Origin: JAZKFT01 sp043760535
GTDB taxonomy: Bacteria; Bacteroidota; Bacteroidia; Chitinophagales; Chitinophagaceae
Assembly (NCBI GenBank): GCA_043760535.1
Contig: JAYUOV010000012.1
Span: 1 to 21,043, forward strand
DNA: 21,043 nucleotides
Direction: 5' to 3'
Shown here: piece by piece, positions 8,163 through 15,846 of the stretch
Position numbering within the stretch: the first letter of the stretch is position 1
How the letters are laid out: each line of letters opens with the position of its first letter
Notes under the pieces: model-generated
The model's database searches: none
What the model was told of the DNA's origin: nothing
What the model saw: the letters and a program-made list of their open reading frames with translations, nothing else
Made by a program: the position numbers and the translations under genes

Positions 8163-9077
8163 ATGTCTATAGAAGTAAAGCACCTCACAAAGATTTACGG
8201 CACTCAAAAAGCCGTTAACGACATTTCTTTTACCATAAACAAAGGAGAAATTGTTGGGTTTCTGGGGCCCAATGGTGCCGGCAAAAGCACCACTATGAAG
8301 ATGGTTACCGGCTACCTACAGCCCGATGGTGGCAATGCTGTAGTATGCGGTATAGAAACGGCAGATGAGCCATTACAAGCCAGAAAAAAGATTGGCTATT
8401 TACCCGAAAGCAATGCCCTGTACTACGACATGTATGTAAGGGAATACCTGGATTTTGTGGGTGGCGTGTACCAGGTTAAAGACATTAAAAATGAGATAGA
8501 AAACTATATTAAAAAAGTAGGGCTTATGCCCGAAGCCAATAAAAAAATAGGGCAGCTAAGCAAAGGATACAAACAGCGAGTGGGTCTTGCAGCAGCACTG
8601 ATACACAACCCCGAAGTATTGGTTTTGGACGAACCTACAAGCGGCCTAGACCCTAATCAGATTGTAGAAATACGGGAAGTAATAAAAGAATTGGGCAAGA
8701 ATAAAACCGTGCTGTTCAGTAGCCATATTATGCAGGAAGTACAAGCTATATGCGATAGGGTAATTATCATTAATAAAGGAACCATTGTGGCCGATGATAC
8801 ACTTAGCAAATTACAACAGGGCAAAACCAATGCATTGGTCATCAGTTTTGCCGAAAGCCTAGAGCCATTGGCTTTTTCGGGTTTAAAAGGTATGAAAACA
8901 GTGGAGCAAATAACCCCCACCCAATGGCAACTTGCCGGAGGCGATGTGGCTGATATACGAAAGCAGGTAATGCAGCTAGCCCTCGATAAAAACTTAAGCA
9001 TCATTGCTATGCAAGAAGCCGGCGGAACGCTGGAAGATATTTTTAGGCAATTAACAGTGGGGGTTGTTAAGGTGTAG
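8163..9077 (+). CDS. gldA: Gliding-motility-type ABC transporter ATP-binding protein GldA
   Basis: This 304-residue cytoplasmic ATPase belongs to the ABC-2 exporter type. Walker A is GPNGAGKST (35-43) and the Q-loop region follows at IGYLPESNALYYDMYV. The signature is LSKGYKQRVGLA, a GldA-like variant of LSGGQ. Walker B is VLVLDEPTSGLDPNQ, and the switch histidine is in FSSHIMQEV. The C-terminal ~85 residues are the usual extension of this subfamily. In Flavobacterium johnsoniae GldA works with GldF and GldG in gliding, but neither is adjacent here. The specific role is therefore inferred from similarity, and a general ABC-2 ATPase is the alternative. The ATG at 8163 starts directly with the first strand (MSIEVKHLTKIYG). 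Confidence 0.85.
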   Translation: MSIEVKHLTKIYGTQKAVNDISFTINKGEIVGFLGPNGAGKSTTMKMVTGYLQPDGGNAVVCGIETADEPLQARKKIGYLPESNALYYDMYVREYLDFVGGVYQVKDIKNEIENYIKKVGLMPEANKKIGQLSKGYKQRVGLAAALIHNPEVLVLDEPTSGLDPNQIVEIREVIKELGKNKTVLFSSHIMQEVQAICDRVIIINKGTIVADDTLSKLQQGKTNALVISFAESLEPLAFSGLKGMKTVEQITPTQWQLAGGDVADIRKQVMQLALDKNLSIIAMQEAGGTLEDIFRQLTVGVVKV

Positions 9078-9241
9078 GGTTTGGGGTAATTGGTCAAGGG
9101 TCAAGATGACTGTATTAGTCTCGTCAATTAATCCGCTTATTTTAAGATTTAATAACAAACCAAAATCGGGCTGGCGAATAGATGCGATACCTTGCAGCAT
9201 TATTTTACAGTGGCACAGTGTTGGTGCTTTAAAATTTTACG

Positions 9242-12200
9242 ATGAAAATAAATCTACTCTTTTCGTTTTTACTGGTAACCCTAATGGCAAGTGCGCAGCC
9301 ATTTAATGGTCTGTATAATTTTGCTGGCATAACTACCAGTAGCGGACTAACAGACCCTACCGCTGTGCCTACCGCTACCGGCGTTAGTTTTGGCAGTTTT
9401 AAAGCGGTGGTGGCTACAGCCAATCCCAATGCCGCAGGGCGTTTTAGTTTTACCAGCATGCCATTGGGTGCTAGTAACGGCAGCAATACTTTTAGCGGCA
9501 CTATAGACCTTGCCAAATACTACGAAGTAACAATAACCCCCGAAAATAACTTTCGCATCAATCTAAGTTCCATCATATTTACAATTCAGCGTTCGGGCTC
9601 TGGCATAAGGCAGTATGTGGTGCGTTCGTCTGCCGATAGCTATGCGGCTAATTTGCCTGCATCCATCAATCCCGCCAATGCAAATTTGCAAGTGGTGGCC
9701 ACCAATATTTTTCAGGTAGATGATGCCGCTACCACTGCCAACGATGGCAGCACCATTACATTGACCGGATTTACCAATATTACCGCACCGGTTGTTTTTA
9801 GGTTTTATGGATTTAATGCAGAAACGAATGCCGGCACTTTTAGTATAGATAATGTAGCTGTTACCGGCGAAGCATTGCCTGTGGCGGGTGCTGCGGTCAT
9901 TACGCCAAGTGCCAGTTCTTTTGTATTTCCATCTACTGCTTTTGGAGCTGCTGCACCCATACAATCTTACACCGTGCTGGGCGAAAGCCTTACGGCCAAT
10001 GTGGAATTGGCAGTAGCGGCACCTTTTAGCATTTCTACCGATAGCCTCTTATTTACCAATGCCCTTAGCCTTACCCCAGCAGAAGTGGCTACGCCCAAAA
10101 AGCTATTTGTAAAATTTGCCCCTACTTTAGCGGGAAGTTTTGCCGATACTATTTTGCTTAGCAGTACTGGTGCCACAATCAAAAAAATAAGCCTTCGTGG
10201 CGAAGGAACCGACCCTGCCAATTTCTCTTTTAATTTTAATACCTGTTCAGATTTGGGCGTTCCTGGCACGGGCTTTATCAGCTACAGCGTAACCGGCAGG
10301 CAGCTTTGGGCCTGTACCAATTTTGGCCGAAATACTACCAAAGGTGTAAATATGAATGGCTTTTTTGGAGGTTCGCAGGATAATGAAGACTGGCTTATTT
10401 CGCCGCCATTAAGCCTTGGTAGTTTTAATATACCTGTTTTGAGTTTCTATAGCCGGGCGGAATTTTCTGGCTTGCCGCTGGTATTATTGGTGAGTACCAA
10501 TTATGATGGAGTGGGCAACCCCAACACCGCCACCTGGACTACTTTGAATGTTGATCTTCCCATTGTGGGTTCTAACGTTTGGACTTTGACCGACAATATT
10601 AACCTGGAAGCCTACAAGGGTTTTCCAAAGGTTTTTATTGCCTATAAATACATTTCGTCGCCGGTGGCCGGGTCGCCCCGCTGGACGCTGGATGATATAA
10701 ATATTGACAACCGTACCCAGTTATTTTATACGAACCCTGCTACCGCAGATCTTGGTGAAGCTAGTGTTGGCGCAGCTTCCGCAGGAAAACCCATCAGCCT
10801 GCAAGCCATTGGTTACGGCGATATTACCATCAATGCACCTGCTGGTTTTCAAGTATCGGCCAATAACACAGGCTTTAGCGGCAGCATTATAATACCTGCT
10901 GCCAATGCTACAGCAGGCACCACTTTTTATGTCCGTTTTTTGCCACCGGTAAAAGAACTTAAAAGCACCGGACAGCTCCATTTTGCAGGCACGGGTTTTA
11001 ATAGTACCCGCATCATGCTTACAGCCTCATCTTACTTAAAATCCCAAACACTGGATTTGGTAAGTTATAACATGAAATTTTTTGGCAGCAGCCCCACCAA
11101 TACTGCTACCCAGCCCCAAAAAGATGCCCAGAAGAACAACATGAAAATGGTGTACGACCACCTGAATGCCGATGTGATAGGCGTACAGGAAGTAAGCAGC
11201 GATAGCCTAATGGGTAAATTGCTAGAAATACTTCCGGGTTACGCAGTGGTGCTAAGCCCAAGATGGTCGGCTTCTTACCTGCCGCCAGATGCTTCTTTTC
11301 CGCCACAAAAAGTGGGCTTTGTGTATAAAACCAGCACCATGCAACTGGTGGAAACAAGGGTTATGTTCGAAAGGCAATTTGATAGTGCCAGGGCTGGTTT
11401 TAATACCATTTTAGGCTATCCTACGGGCAGTGCCAGCAATTTCTGGAGTAGTGGTCGGCTGCCGTTTATGGCCACTTTTGATGCTACCATTAATGGCATT
11501 ACCAAACGGATTCGCATCATATCCATCCATGCTAAATCGGGTAGCGGTGCCAATGAAGATTATCAACGCCGCATTTACGATACCCGGGTGCTGAAGGATT
11601 CGCTGGATTTATATTATGCCAATGAAAGTGTAATACTTGTAGGCGATTATAACGACCCATTAGTATTATCGGAATATGGCACGGGTCTGCCATCGCCTTA
11701 CAAAATTTTTATTGATGATAACCAGAAATATGAAGGTGTGACCCTGCCGCTGGAAACTGCCAACAGGCCCACGTATATTGGCAGCACCAATGGTAGCACC
11801 ATCGACCACCATATAATTACCAACGAACTGCAACCGTTTTATGTGCCCAATTCTGCAGATATAGACGACCCCAGAAATTACATAGCCAATTATACCAACA
11901 GCACCAGCGACCACCTACCTGTTTTTACCAGGTACGATTTTACAAATACAGCTTTACCTGTAACTATTACTAAAATAGATGCTTCGCTTTTTGGTAAAAA
12001 TGTATTGGTAAAATGGACAACTGCTACAGAGCTAAACAGCAGCCACTTTTTGGTAGAACGTTCTGCAGATGGTATCCATTTTGAAAGTATAGGTAAGGTA
12101 GCCGCAGCAGGTAGCAGTGTGGCTCTAAGAAGCTATATTTTTACAGATACAAACCCTGTAGAAGGCATAAACTATTACCGCCTGAAAAGTGTAGATGTGG

Positions 12201-12505
12201 ATGGCCGATATACCTATACAGCTATAGTAAAAGTAACAATTGGTACTGCTTTAAAAATAACCATGCAGATGTATCCCAACCCCGTTACGAACAGTATTAA
12301 GGTAAGCCTTTCTTTTGCAGATGCCGCTATTGCCAACTGGCAATTAATAAGCGGCGATGGCAAAATTTTAATGCAGGGAAAAGGGAACGTCGCCAGCATC
12401 AACACCGCTATTAATCAAAAAATACACCAGCTTAATTCTGGCATGTATTTGCTAAAGGCAGCAATGGAAAACAAAAATTTTGTAACAAAATTTATTAAAG
12501 AGTAG
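9242..12505 (+). CDS. Secreted multidomain endonuclease/exonuclease/phosphatase-fold protein with T9SS type A sorting tail
   Basis: The 1087-residue protein starts with a signal peptide (1-18, cut predicted at ASA-Q19). Beta-rich regions follow, including one at 20-210. A segment at 328-495 with FNFNTCSD, DNEDWLISPPLSL and WTLDDINID looks like a choice-of-anchor type jelly roll. Residues 603-900 are an EEP hydrolase domain with SYNMKFFG (Asn610), GVQEVSS (Glu650), SIHAKSG (His763), GDYNDP (Asp802, Asn804), DHH (855-857) and SDHLPVF (Asp890, His891). The metal- and catalysis-related positions all appear intact. LPVTITKIDASLFGKNVLVKW in overlapping halves (LPVTITKIDA, then SLFGKNVLVKW; 905-925) begins a fibronectin-like linker. 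Residues 1008-1087 (MQMYPNPVTNSIKV to MYLLKA...FIKE) are a type A T9SS tail. The likely role is an extracellular nuclease or phosphoesterase; the substrate cannot be read from sequence. Confidence 0.9.
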   Translation: MKINLLFSFLLVTLMASAQPFNGLYNFAGITTSSGLTDPTAVPTATGVSFGSFKAVVATANPNAAGRFSFTSMPLGASNGSNTFSGTIDLAKYYEVTITPENNFRINLSSIIFTIQRSGSGIRQYVVRSSADSYAANLPASINPANANLQVVATNIFQVDDAATTANDGSTITLTGFTNITAPVVFRFYGFNAETNAGTFSIDNVAVTGEALPVAGAAVITPSASSFVFPSTAFGAAAPIQSYTVLGESLTANVELAVAAPFSISTDSLLFTNALSLTPAEVATPKKLFVKFAPTLAGSFADTILLSSTGATIKKISLRGEGTDPANFSFNFNTCSDLGVPGTGFISYSVTGRQLWACTNFGRNTTKGVNMNGFFGGSQDNEDWLISPPLSLGSFNIPVLSFYSRAEFSGLPLVLLVSTNYDGVGNPNTATWTTLNVDLPIVGSNVWTLTDNINLEAYKGFPKVFIAYKYISSPVAGSPRWTLDDINIDNRTQLFYTNPATADLGEASVGAASAGKPISLQAIGYGDITINAPAGFQVSANNTGFSGSIIIPAANATAGTTFYVRFLPPVKELKSTGQLHFAGTGFNSTRIMLTASSYLKSQTLDLVSYNMKFFGSSPTNTATQPQKDAQKNNMKMVYDHLNADVIGVQEVSSDSLMGKLLEILPGYAVVLSPRWSASYLPPDASFPPQKVGFVYKTSTMQLVETRVMFERQFDSARAGFNTILGYPTGSASNFWSSGRLPFMATFDATINGITKRIRIISIHAKSGSGANEDYQRRIYDTRVLKDSLDLYYANESVILVGDYNDPLVLSEYGTGLPSPYKIFIDDNQKYEGVTLPLETANRPTYIGSTNGSTIDHHIITNELQPFYVPNSADIDDPRNYIANYTNSTSDHLPVFTRYDFTNTALPVTITKIDASLFGKNVLVKWTTATELNSSHFLVERSADGIHFESIGKVAAAGSSVALRSYIFTDTNPVEGINYYRLKSVDVDGRYTYTAIVKVTIGTALKITMQMYPNPVTNSIKVSLSFADAAIANWQLISGDGKILMQGKGNVASINTAINQKIHQLNSGMYLLKAAMENKNFVTKFIKE

Positions 12506-12525
12506 TTACATTTTTAAATACTATG

Positions 12526-12566
12526 AAGCCCTTGTTTAGCACAAATAAATAAGGGCTTTTTATTTT
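12526..12566 (+). terminator. Intrinsic terminator after the secreted EEP protein
   Basis: AAGCCCTT (12526-12533) pairs perfectly with AAGGGCTT (12551-12558) and is followed at once by a T-rich run. It begins 20 bp after the stop codon at 12503-12505. Confidence 0.85.
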
Positions 12567-12686
12567 CTGTTACCCAATCGTTTTCTTTAAAAATCCAGAA
12601 TTCCGAAAGTATTGGTACACAAAAATGAAATATTAAGCCAGTTGGTTTTTTTACCAACACCCAAAACTAAACACCGTAACTAAGAA

Positions 12687-13122
12687 ATGAAAATAGCACT
12701 ATCATATTTGCTGCTTGTTTCTTACGCCATCAACTTGCTAAAGCCTGTGCAGCCTTATGTTCAGAATTCCTTACCCTTCGAAGTTTCGATTGCGTAGTTT
12801 TTCTTTTTTTGCCTGCCCCGATTATTTCGGTGGAACCCAGCGAAAGCCATACCCTGATGGATCGAAATTGGCGAACGTTTTGAATCCCGAAGCATTTCGG
12901 GACTCCGTTCAACTGGCTGTTAATATTGGGCTTTTAGAATGCGAAAAATAATCTATTTTTTTCTCAGGGTAAGGATTACTGATGTTACAGACTTTGTAGC
13001 CCATACATTTTAAAAAATACTAACATATAGCTGCCGTACACAAAGAGCATGGCAAAACCCACCTGCATTACGAATTACAAAAAGCTAGAGCGAAAAAGGT
13101 AGCACTGATACAAGCAGCCTGA
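12687..13122 (+). pseudogene. Small exported/membrane-anchored protein gene broken by a repeat element and a frameshift
   Basis: An ATG at 12687 opens 25 codons: a hydrophobic helix and LLKPVQPYV. The frame then runs into the inserted element at 12762. Excising the element and one copy of the ATGTT duplication continues the frame as TDFVAHTF, from 12987 to a stop at 13011. In a shifted frame, 13024-13122 reads HIAAVHKEHGKTHLHYELQKARAKK to a TGA, given here as HIAAVHKEHGKTHLH then YELQKARAKK. The N-terminal helix with LKPVxPY followed by a His-rich segment resembles short Bacteroidetes proteins I recall, of unknown function. The break is twofold: the insertion and a later indel. The rejoined peptide would be about 70 residues. 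Confidence 0.6.
12762..12981 (+). mobile_element. MITE-like element, copy 1 (220 bp, TSD ATGTT)
   Basis: The ends are CAGAATTCCTTACCC (12762-12776) and GGGTAAGGATTACTG (12967-12981), inverted repeats with two mismatches over 15 bp. ATGTT flanks both ends exactly (12757-12761 and 12982-12986), the expected mark of transposition. The interior aligns nearly end to end with the reverse complement of 13346-13587. It has no coding capacity for a transposase; a short chance frame crosses it. A hairpin TCCCGAA-GCAT-TTCGGGA (12885-12902) is followed by CTCC, that is GGAG plus stem on the minus strand. Confidence 0.75.
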
Positions 13123-13203
13123 CAACCAAAGTAGCAACAGAAGTTTTTGCCGCATGTTTTTACAGATATGCTGTACTGTTTTGGGGTAATAAAAATCAAT
13201 TAA

Positions 13204-13311
13204 CAGCATTTTCCCATCAATACAATTTATCCTCCAGTTATTGCTATGGCAAGAGATTTTACCCCGGGAACAAGGTTTGGGTTTAAAATAGGTGCCATGT
13301 ACAGACTGTAG
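13204..13311 (+). pseudogene. Possible C-terminal remnant of an outer-membrane beta-barrel receptor
   Basis: A frame with no start reads through RDFTPGTRFGFKIGAMYRL to a TAG at 13309-13311. The 'PGTRFGFKIG..YRL-stop' pattern resembles the last beta strand of TonB-dependent receptors. Only about 35 residues are open, and no other receptor motifs are seen nearby. It lies in the graveyard region between the two repeat elements. The resemblance is suggestive only. Confidence 0.25.
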
Positions 13312-13345
13312 CTGGTGGCAAAAAGCATTGCCGTTTTGTAATTAC

Positions 13346-13587
13346 AGAACTCCTTACCCTCTGAACTGAAACCGCCTGTTATTCGCAATCTAAATACCTG
13401 ATAGTAGCAATCAGTTGAACGGAGTCCCGTAATGCTACGGGATTTACAACATTCGCCAATGTCGCTCCATCAGGGCACTGCTTTCGCTGGGTTCCACCGA
13501 AATAATCCACCGATATTCATCGGGGCAGGCGGGGCAGGCAAAAAAGAAAAACTACGCAATCAAAACTGCGAAGTGTAAGGAGTTCTG
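13346..13587 (-). mobile_element. MITE-like element, copy 2 (242 bp, inverted relative to copy 1)
   Basis: CAGAACTCCTTAC (13346-13358) and GTAAGGAGTTCTG (13575-13587) are perfect 13-bp terminal inverted repeats, 15 bp if the flanking TA on each side is counted. On the minus strand the body matches copy 1, including the TGCGTAGTTTTTC block, TCGGTGGAACCCAGCGAAAG and GGACTCCGTTCAACTG. It carries an extra ~23-bp partial duplication, CCTGCCCCGATGAATATCGG plus TGG. Its hairpin is TCCCGTA-ATGC-TACGGGA (13425-13442), preceded by GGAG (13421-13424). No clean 5-bp target duplication is visible. It abuts a decayed transposase fragment on its right side. Confidence 0.7.
13421..13442 (+). repeat. REP-like GGAG-hairpin (inside copy 2)
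   Basis: GGAG is followed by a perfect 7-bp stem with a 4-base loop. The same arrangement occurs on the minus strand in copy 1 (12885-12906), with one stem pair changed from A-T to T-A. A GTAG/GGAG tetranucleotide next to a palindrome is the published layout of REP sequences mobilised by RAYT (TnpA-REP) transposases. No RAYT gene is in the window. Confidence 0.5.
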
Positions 13588-13770
13588 TACTTCCTTTAGT
13601 AGGTATGGCACTATTGGCATGTAGGTCTTGTATTCCCTTTTAACAGCTAAAGGCCAGCAATTCGGTGCCGGTATGTATAACCGTTGTGCTTTCCTTAAAA
13701 ATTTTCTGGTCGTGAACCCTACCTTTTGCTACTGCCACGTTAATAATTTTCCTACTTCTTTAATCTTCAT
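13588..13770 (-). pseudogene. Decayed DDE transposase fragment
   Basis: On the minus strand from 13770 the peptide MKIKEVGK, after a one-base shift, continues as IINVAVAKGRVHDQKIFKES. It then reads TELLA, crosses a stop codon, and continues in the same frame with KGIQDLHANSAIPTKG up to the edge of repeat copy 2. The order 'KGRVHDxKxFKES ... LLADxGYxGIQxLHxNS' is characteristic of IS5/DDE_Tnp_4-type transposases. A frameshift, an in-frame stop and missing N- and C-terminal parts show it is dead. The exact IS family is from memory of the motif. Confidence 0.5.
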
Positions 13771-14591
13771 GTAATTATTAATTTAATATTTTTTTTTCTC
13801 TTTGCTAGAGAAACGCTACCGTTATTTTTTAAGTGCCTTCTATTAGGCTTTCACTTGCATTAATTAAGATTGTATCCCGTTCTATTTCATCTTCACTAAA
13901 GGTTTTATTACCGGTAAGTGAATCTGGTTACTCTCAATAAAACAATCCTAAGAGCTACGTACTGTAAGCCAGCACTGGGTTTCGCCTATTGCAAAGAATA
14001 CGCCGATATAAAAGAACGTACGGTATTTTCAGAAATACATTAAAATAATAAAAAATCTATTTTGCATACTAAAAATGTAAGGTTGCCCACGCATGTTTTG
14101 GCGGTGCTATAACTTCTCAGTAACAACTTCAATCATTTTTTAGAAGTTAGGTTTCTTCACTCCCACTAGTCGTTGTAACTTGAAAATCGATACATTATTT
14201 CCCTCTTTCTATTGCATCCTACAAAAATTGAAATATTGCCAAAGTATTACTCTCGACTTATCTACCATTGGTTAAAAAATATTGTAAAATAGGGCGATTT
14301 TCTATAAATGCCATAACAGACATAACTAAATTATCGTAACGCTACATTTTTTCTAATATATCCAATCCACATTTTCTTACAGTTGTGGGCTTTGTTTTGT
14401 TGGCCTTTGCCACAGCCAGCGTAAGCCACCCGCACTTTGCTTATTCGTTAATAGATATCAAAAGCCCAATACAGCAAATTGTAAAAAATAAGCAACGCTT
14501 AGGCACTAAAAAAAATATAACTATGAAATTAAAATAACTGTTTGGGCAGAGATGAGAAAAGAGCCTGATAGAGGAGTATTGCCATAAAACC
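13771..14591. other. Gene-poor AT-rich region
   Basis: No gene is convincing in about 820 bp. A 50-codon frame with a GTG start (14385-14537) encodes a hydrophobic N-terminus (GFVLLAFATASVSHPHFAY) and a lysine-rich tail. It could be a signal-peptide remnant or a tiny exported protein, but nothing else supports it. The rest is rich in stops and short AT tracts, consistent with decayed sequence. Confidence 0.4.
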
Positions 14592-15611
14592 CTACCGCTT
14601 CTCCACCCGATCCCAAAACCCGCCAAAATTGGCCAGCTTAACTCCATCTTCTTTATAAAACTCCCCAGGAAAACCCAGTTCAAAATCACTGATAGCATCC
14701 AGTCTTTTTATGTGTTCTTCACTCAGCACAACGTTTATTGTTTTCAGGTTCTCGGCTAATTGCGAAAGTTTGGTAGCCCCTACAATGGGTATAGATGAAA
14801 AACCTTTTTGCATTGTCCATTTAAGGGCTACATGGCTGGGTTCTACGCCCAGCTCTTCGGCTATGGCCATTCCTTCTTTGGTAATAGAAACGCTACGGTC
14901 GTTCAGCCGTTTGCTGCCTTCTTTAATACGGCCTTTATCGCCTTTTAAATATTTACCAGTAAGTGTGCCTCCGGCTAGGGGTGCCCATGGCGTTACGGTC
15001 ATGCCGTAATGTTGGGCCATAGGTATCAGGTCACGTTCGGGGGTGCGTTGTATTAGGCTGTATTCTACCTGTAACGCTACAAGCTGGCTCCAGCCCATTA
15101 GTTCGGCCAGGGTATTGGCTTTGGCTACCATCCAAGCAGGCGTATCGCTGATGGCAATATAGTTTACTTTCCCACTTCGCACCAGGTCGTCGAGGCCACG
15201 CATAATTTCGTCTATAGGCGTTAGGTCGTCCCAAATATGGAGGTAGAGCAGATCTATAAATTCGGTATTGAGGCGTTTTAAACTGGCTTCAACACTTCGC
15301 ATCATGTTTTTTCGGTTATTGCCGCTGGCATTGGGGTTTGTAAGGTTATCGTACAGCGAATACTTGGTAGCTATTACAAAAAAATCACGGTCTTGCTGGC
15401 TTACAAACTCGCCGATTAATTTTTCGCTAGTACCGTTTTGGTAGCGGTTGGCCGTATCTAAAAAATTGCCACCGGCATTGGCAAAAGCATCCATAATGCT
15501 AAAGCTGGTTTCTTTATCGGCACCCCAGCCGCTATCGGTGCCAAAGCCCATAGTGCCAAGGCATAGTTCGCTTACTTTTAGGCCGCTGCGGCCTAGTAGT
15601 TTGTATTTCAT
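14592..15611 (-). CDS. Aldo/keto reductase
   Basis: This is a 339-residue NADPH-dependent oxidoreductase with a TIM-barrel fold, predicted cytoplasmic. It starts MKYKLLGRSGLKVSELCLGTM, given here as MKYKLLGRSG then LKVSELCLGTM, typical of the AKR family. The catalytic tetrad is visible as Asp52 and Tyr57 (FLDTANRY), Lys83 (ATKYS) and His125 (LYLHIWD). The C-terminal cofactor region includes SSIPIVGATKLSQLAENL. Its length is normal. The closest resemblance is to stand-alone YajO/YghZ-like or AKR11/12-type enzymes; the substrate is unknown. It is transcribed divergently from the PKD protein and convergently with nothing intact. Higher-GC composition matches the 4477-12505 genes. Confidence 0.92.
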   Translation of the reverse strand: MKYKLLGRSGLKVSELCLGTMGFGTDSGWGADKETSFSIMDAFANAGGNFLDTANRYQNGTSEKLIGEFVSQQDRDFFVIATKYSLYDNLTNPNASGNNRKNMMRSVEASLKRLNTEFIDLLYLHIWDDLTPIDEIMRGLDDLVRSGKVNYIAISDTPAWMVAKANTLAELMGWSQLVALQVEYSLIQRTPERDLIPMAQHYGMTVTPWAPLAGGTLTGKYLKGDKGRIKEGSKRLNDRSVSITKEGMAIAEELGVEPSHVALKWTMQKGFSSIPIVGATKLSQLAENLKTINVVLSEEHIKRLDAISDFELGFPGEFYKEDGVKLANFGGFWDRVEKR

Positions 15612-15786
15612 AAATTGATTTTTTTAAAAGTGGGTGAAAACGTTATCCGTATTAAAAGGCAAGTTAAGCACGGCCTTCTTTTAAATAATAAGATGACCGA
15701 ATCATTAGCTCTTTATAGCATATAGCCAAAGTACACCTCATCTTAACAAAATACATCTTAAAATAATACAAATACAATTTATTAAA

Positions 15787-15818
15787 TTGCTGTTCATTTA
15801 AAAAGTAATTTATCTTTA
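15787..15818 (+). promoter_or_regulatory. Candidate Bacteroidetes-type promoter for the PKD surface protein
   Basis: TTG (15787-15789) and TATCTTTA (15811-15818) are separated by 21 bases. This approximates the Bacteroidetes sigma-ABfr consensus TTG / TAnnTTTG, with the final G replaced by A. It lies about 75 bp upstream of the preferred translation start. Confidence 0.35.
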
Positions 15819-15846
15819 AAAGCAACAAAACCATTAGAGAGCGGTT

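Noticed and set aside
9564..12405. Several long minus-strand frames opposite the secreted EEP gene
   Set aside because: Shadows of the strongly coding plus-strand frame; low-complexity peptides without motifs.
12757..12951. Open frame of 64 codons across repeat copy 1
   Set aside because: It lies almost entirely within the non-coding element body and has no counterpart preserved in copy 2.
12762..13587. Possibility that the repeats form a CRISPR array
   Set aside because: Only two long inverted copies, no short direct repeats with regular spacers, and no cas genes.
14385..14537. GTG-started 50-codon frame with a hydrophobic N-terminus
   Set aside because: Too short, weak start, no recognisable family, and situated in decayed sequence; described in the region entry only.
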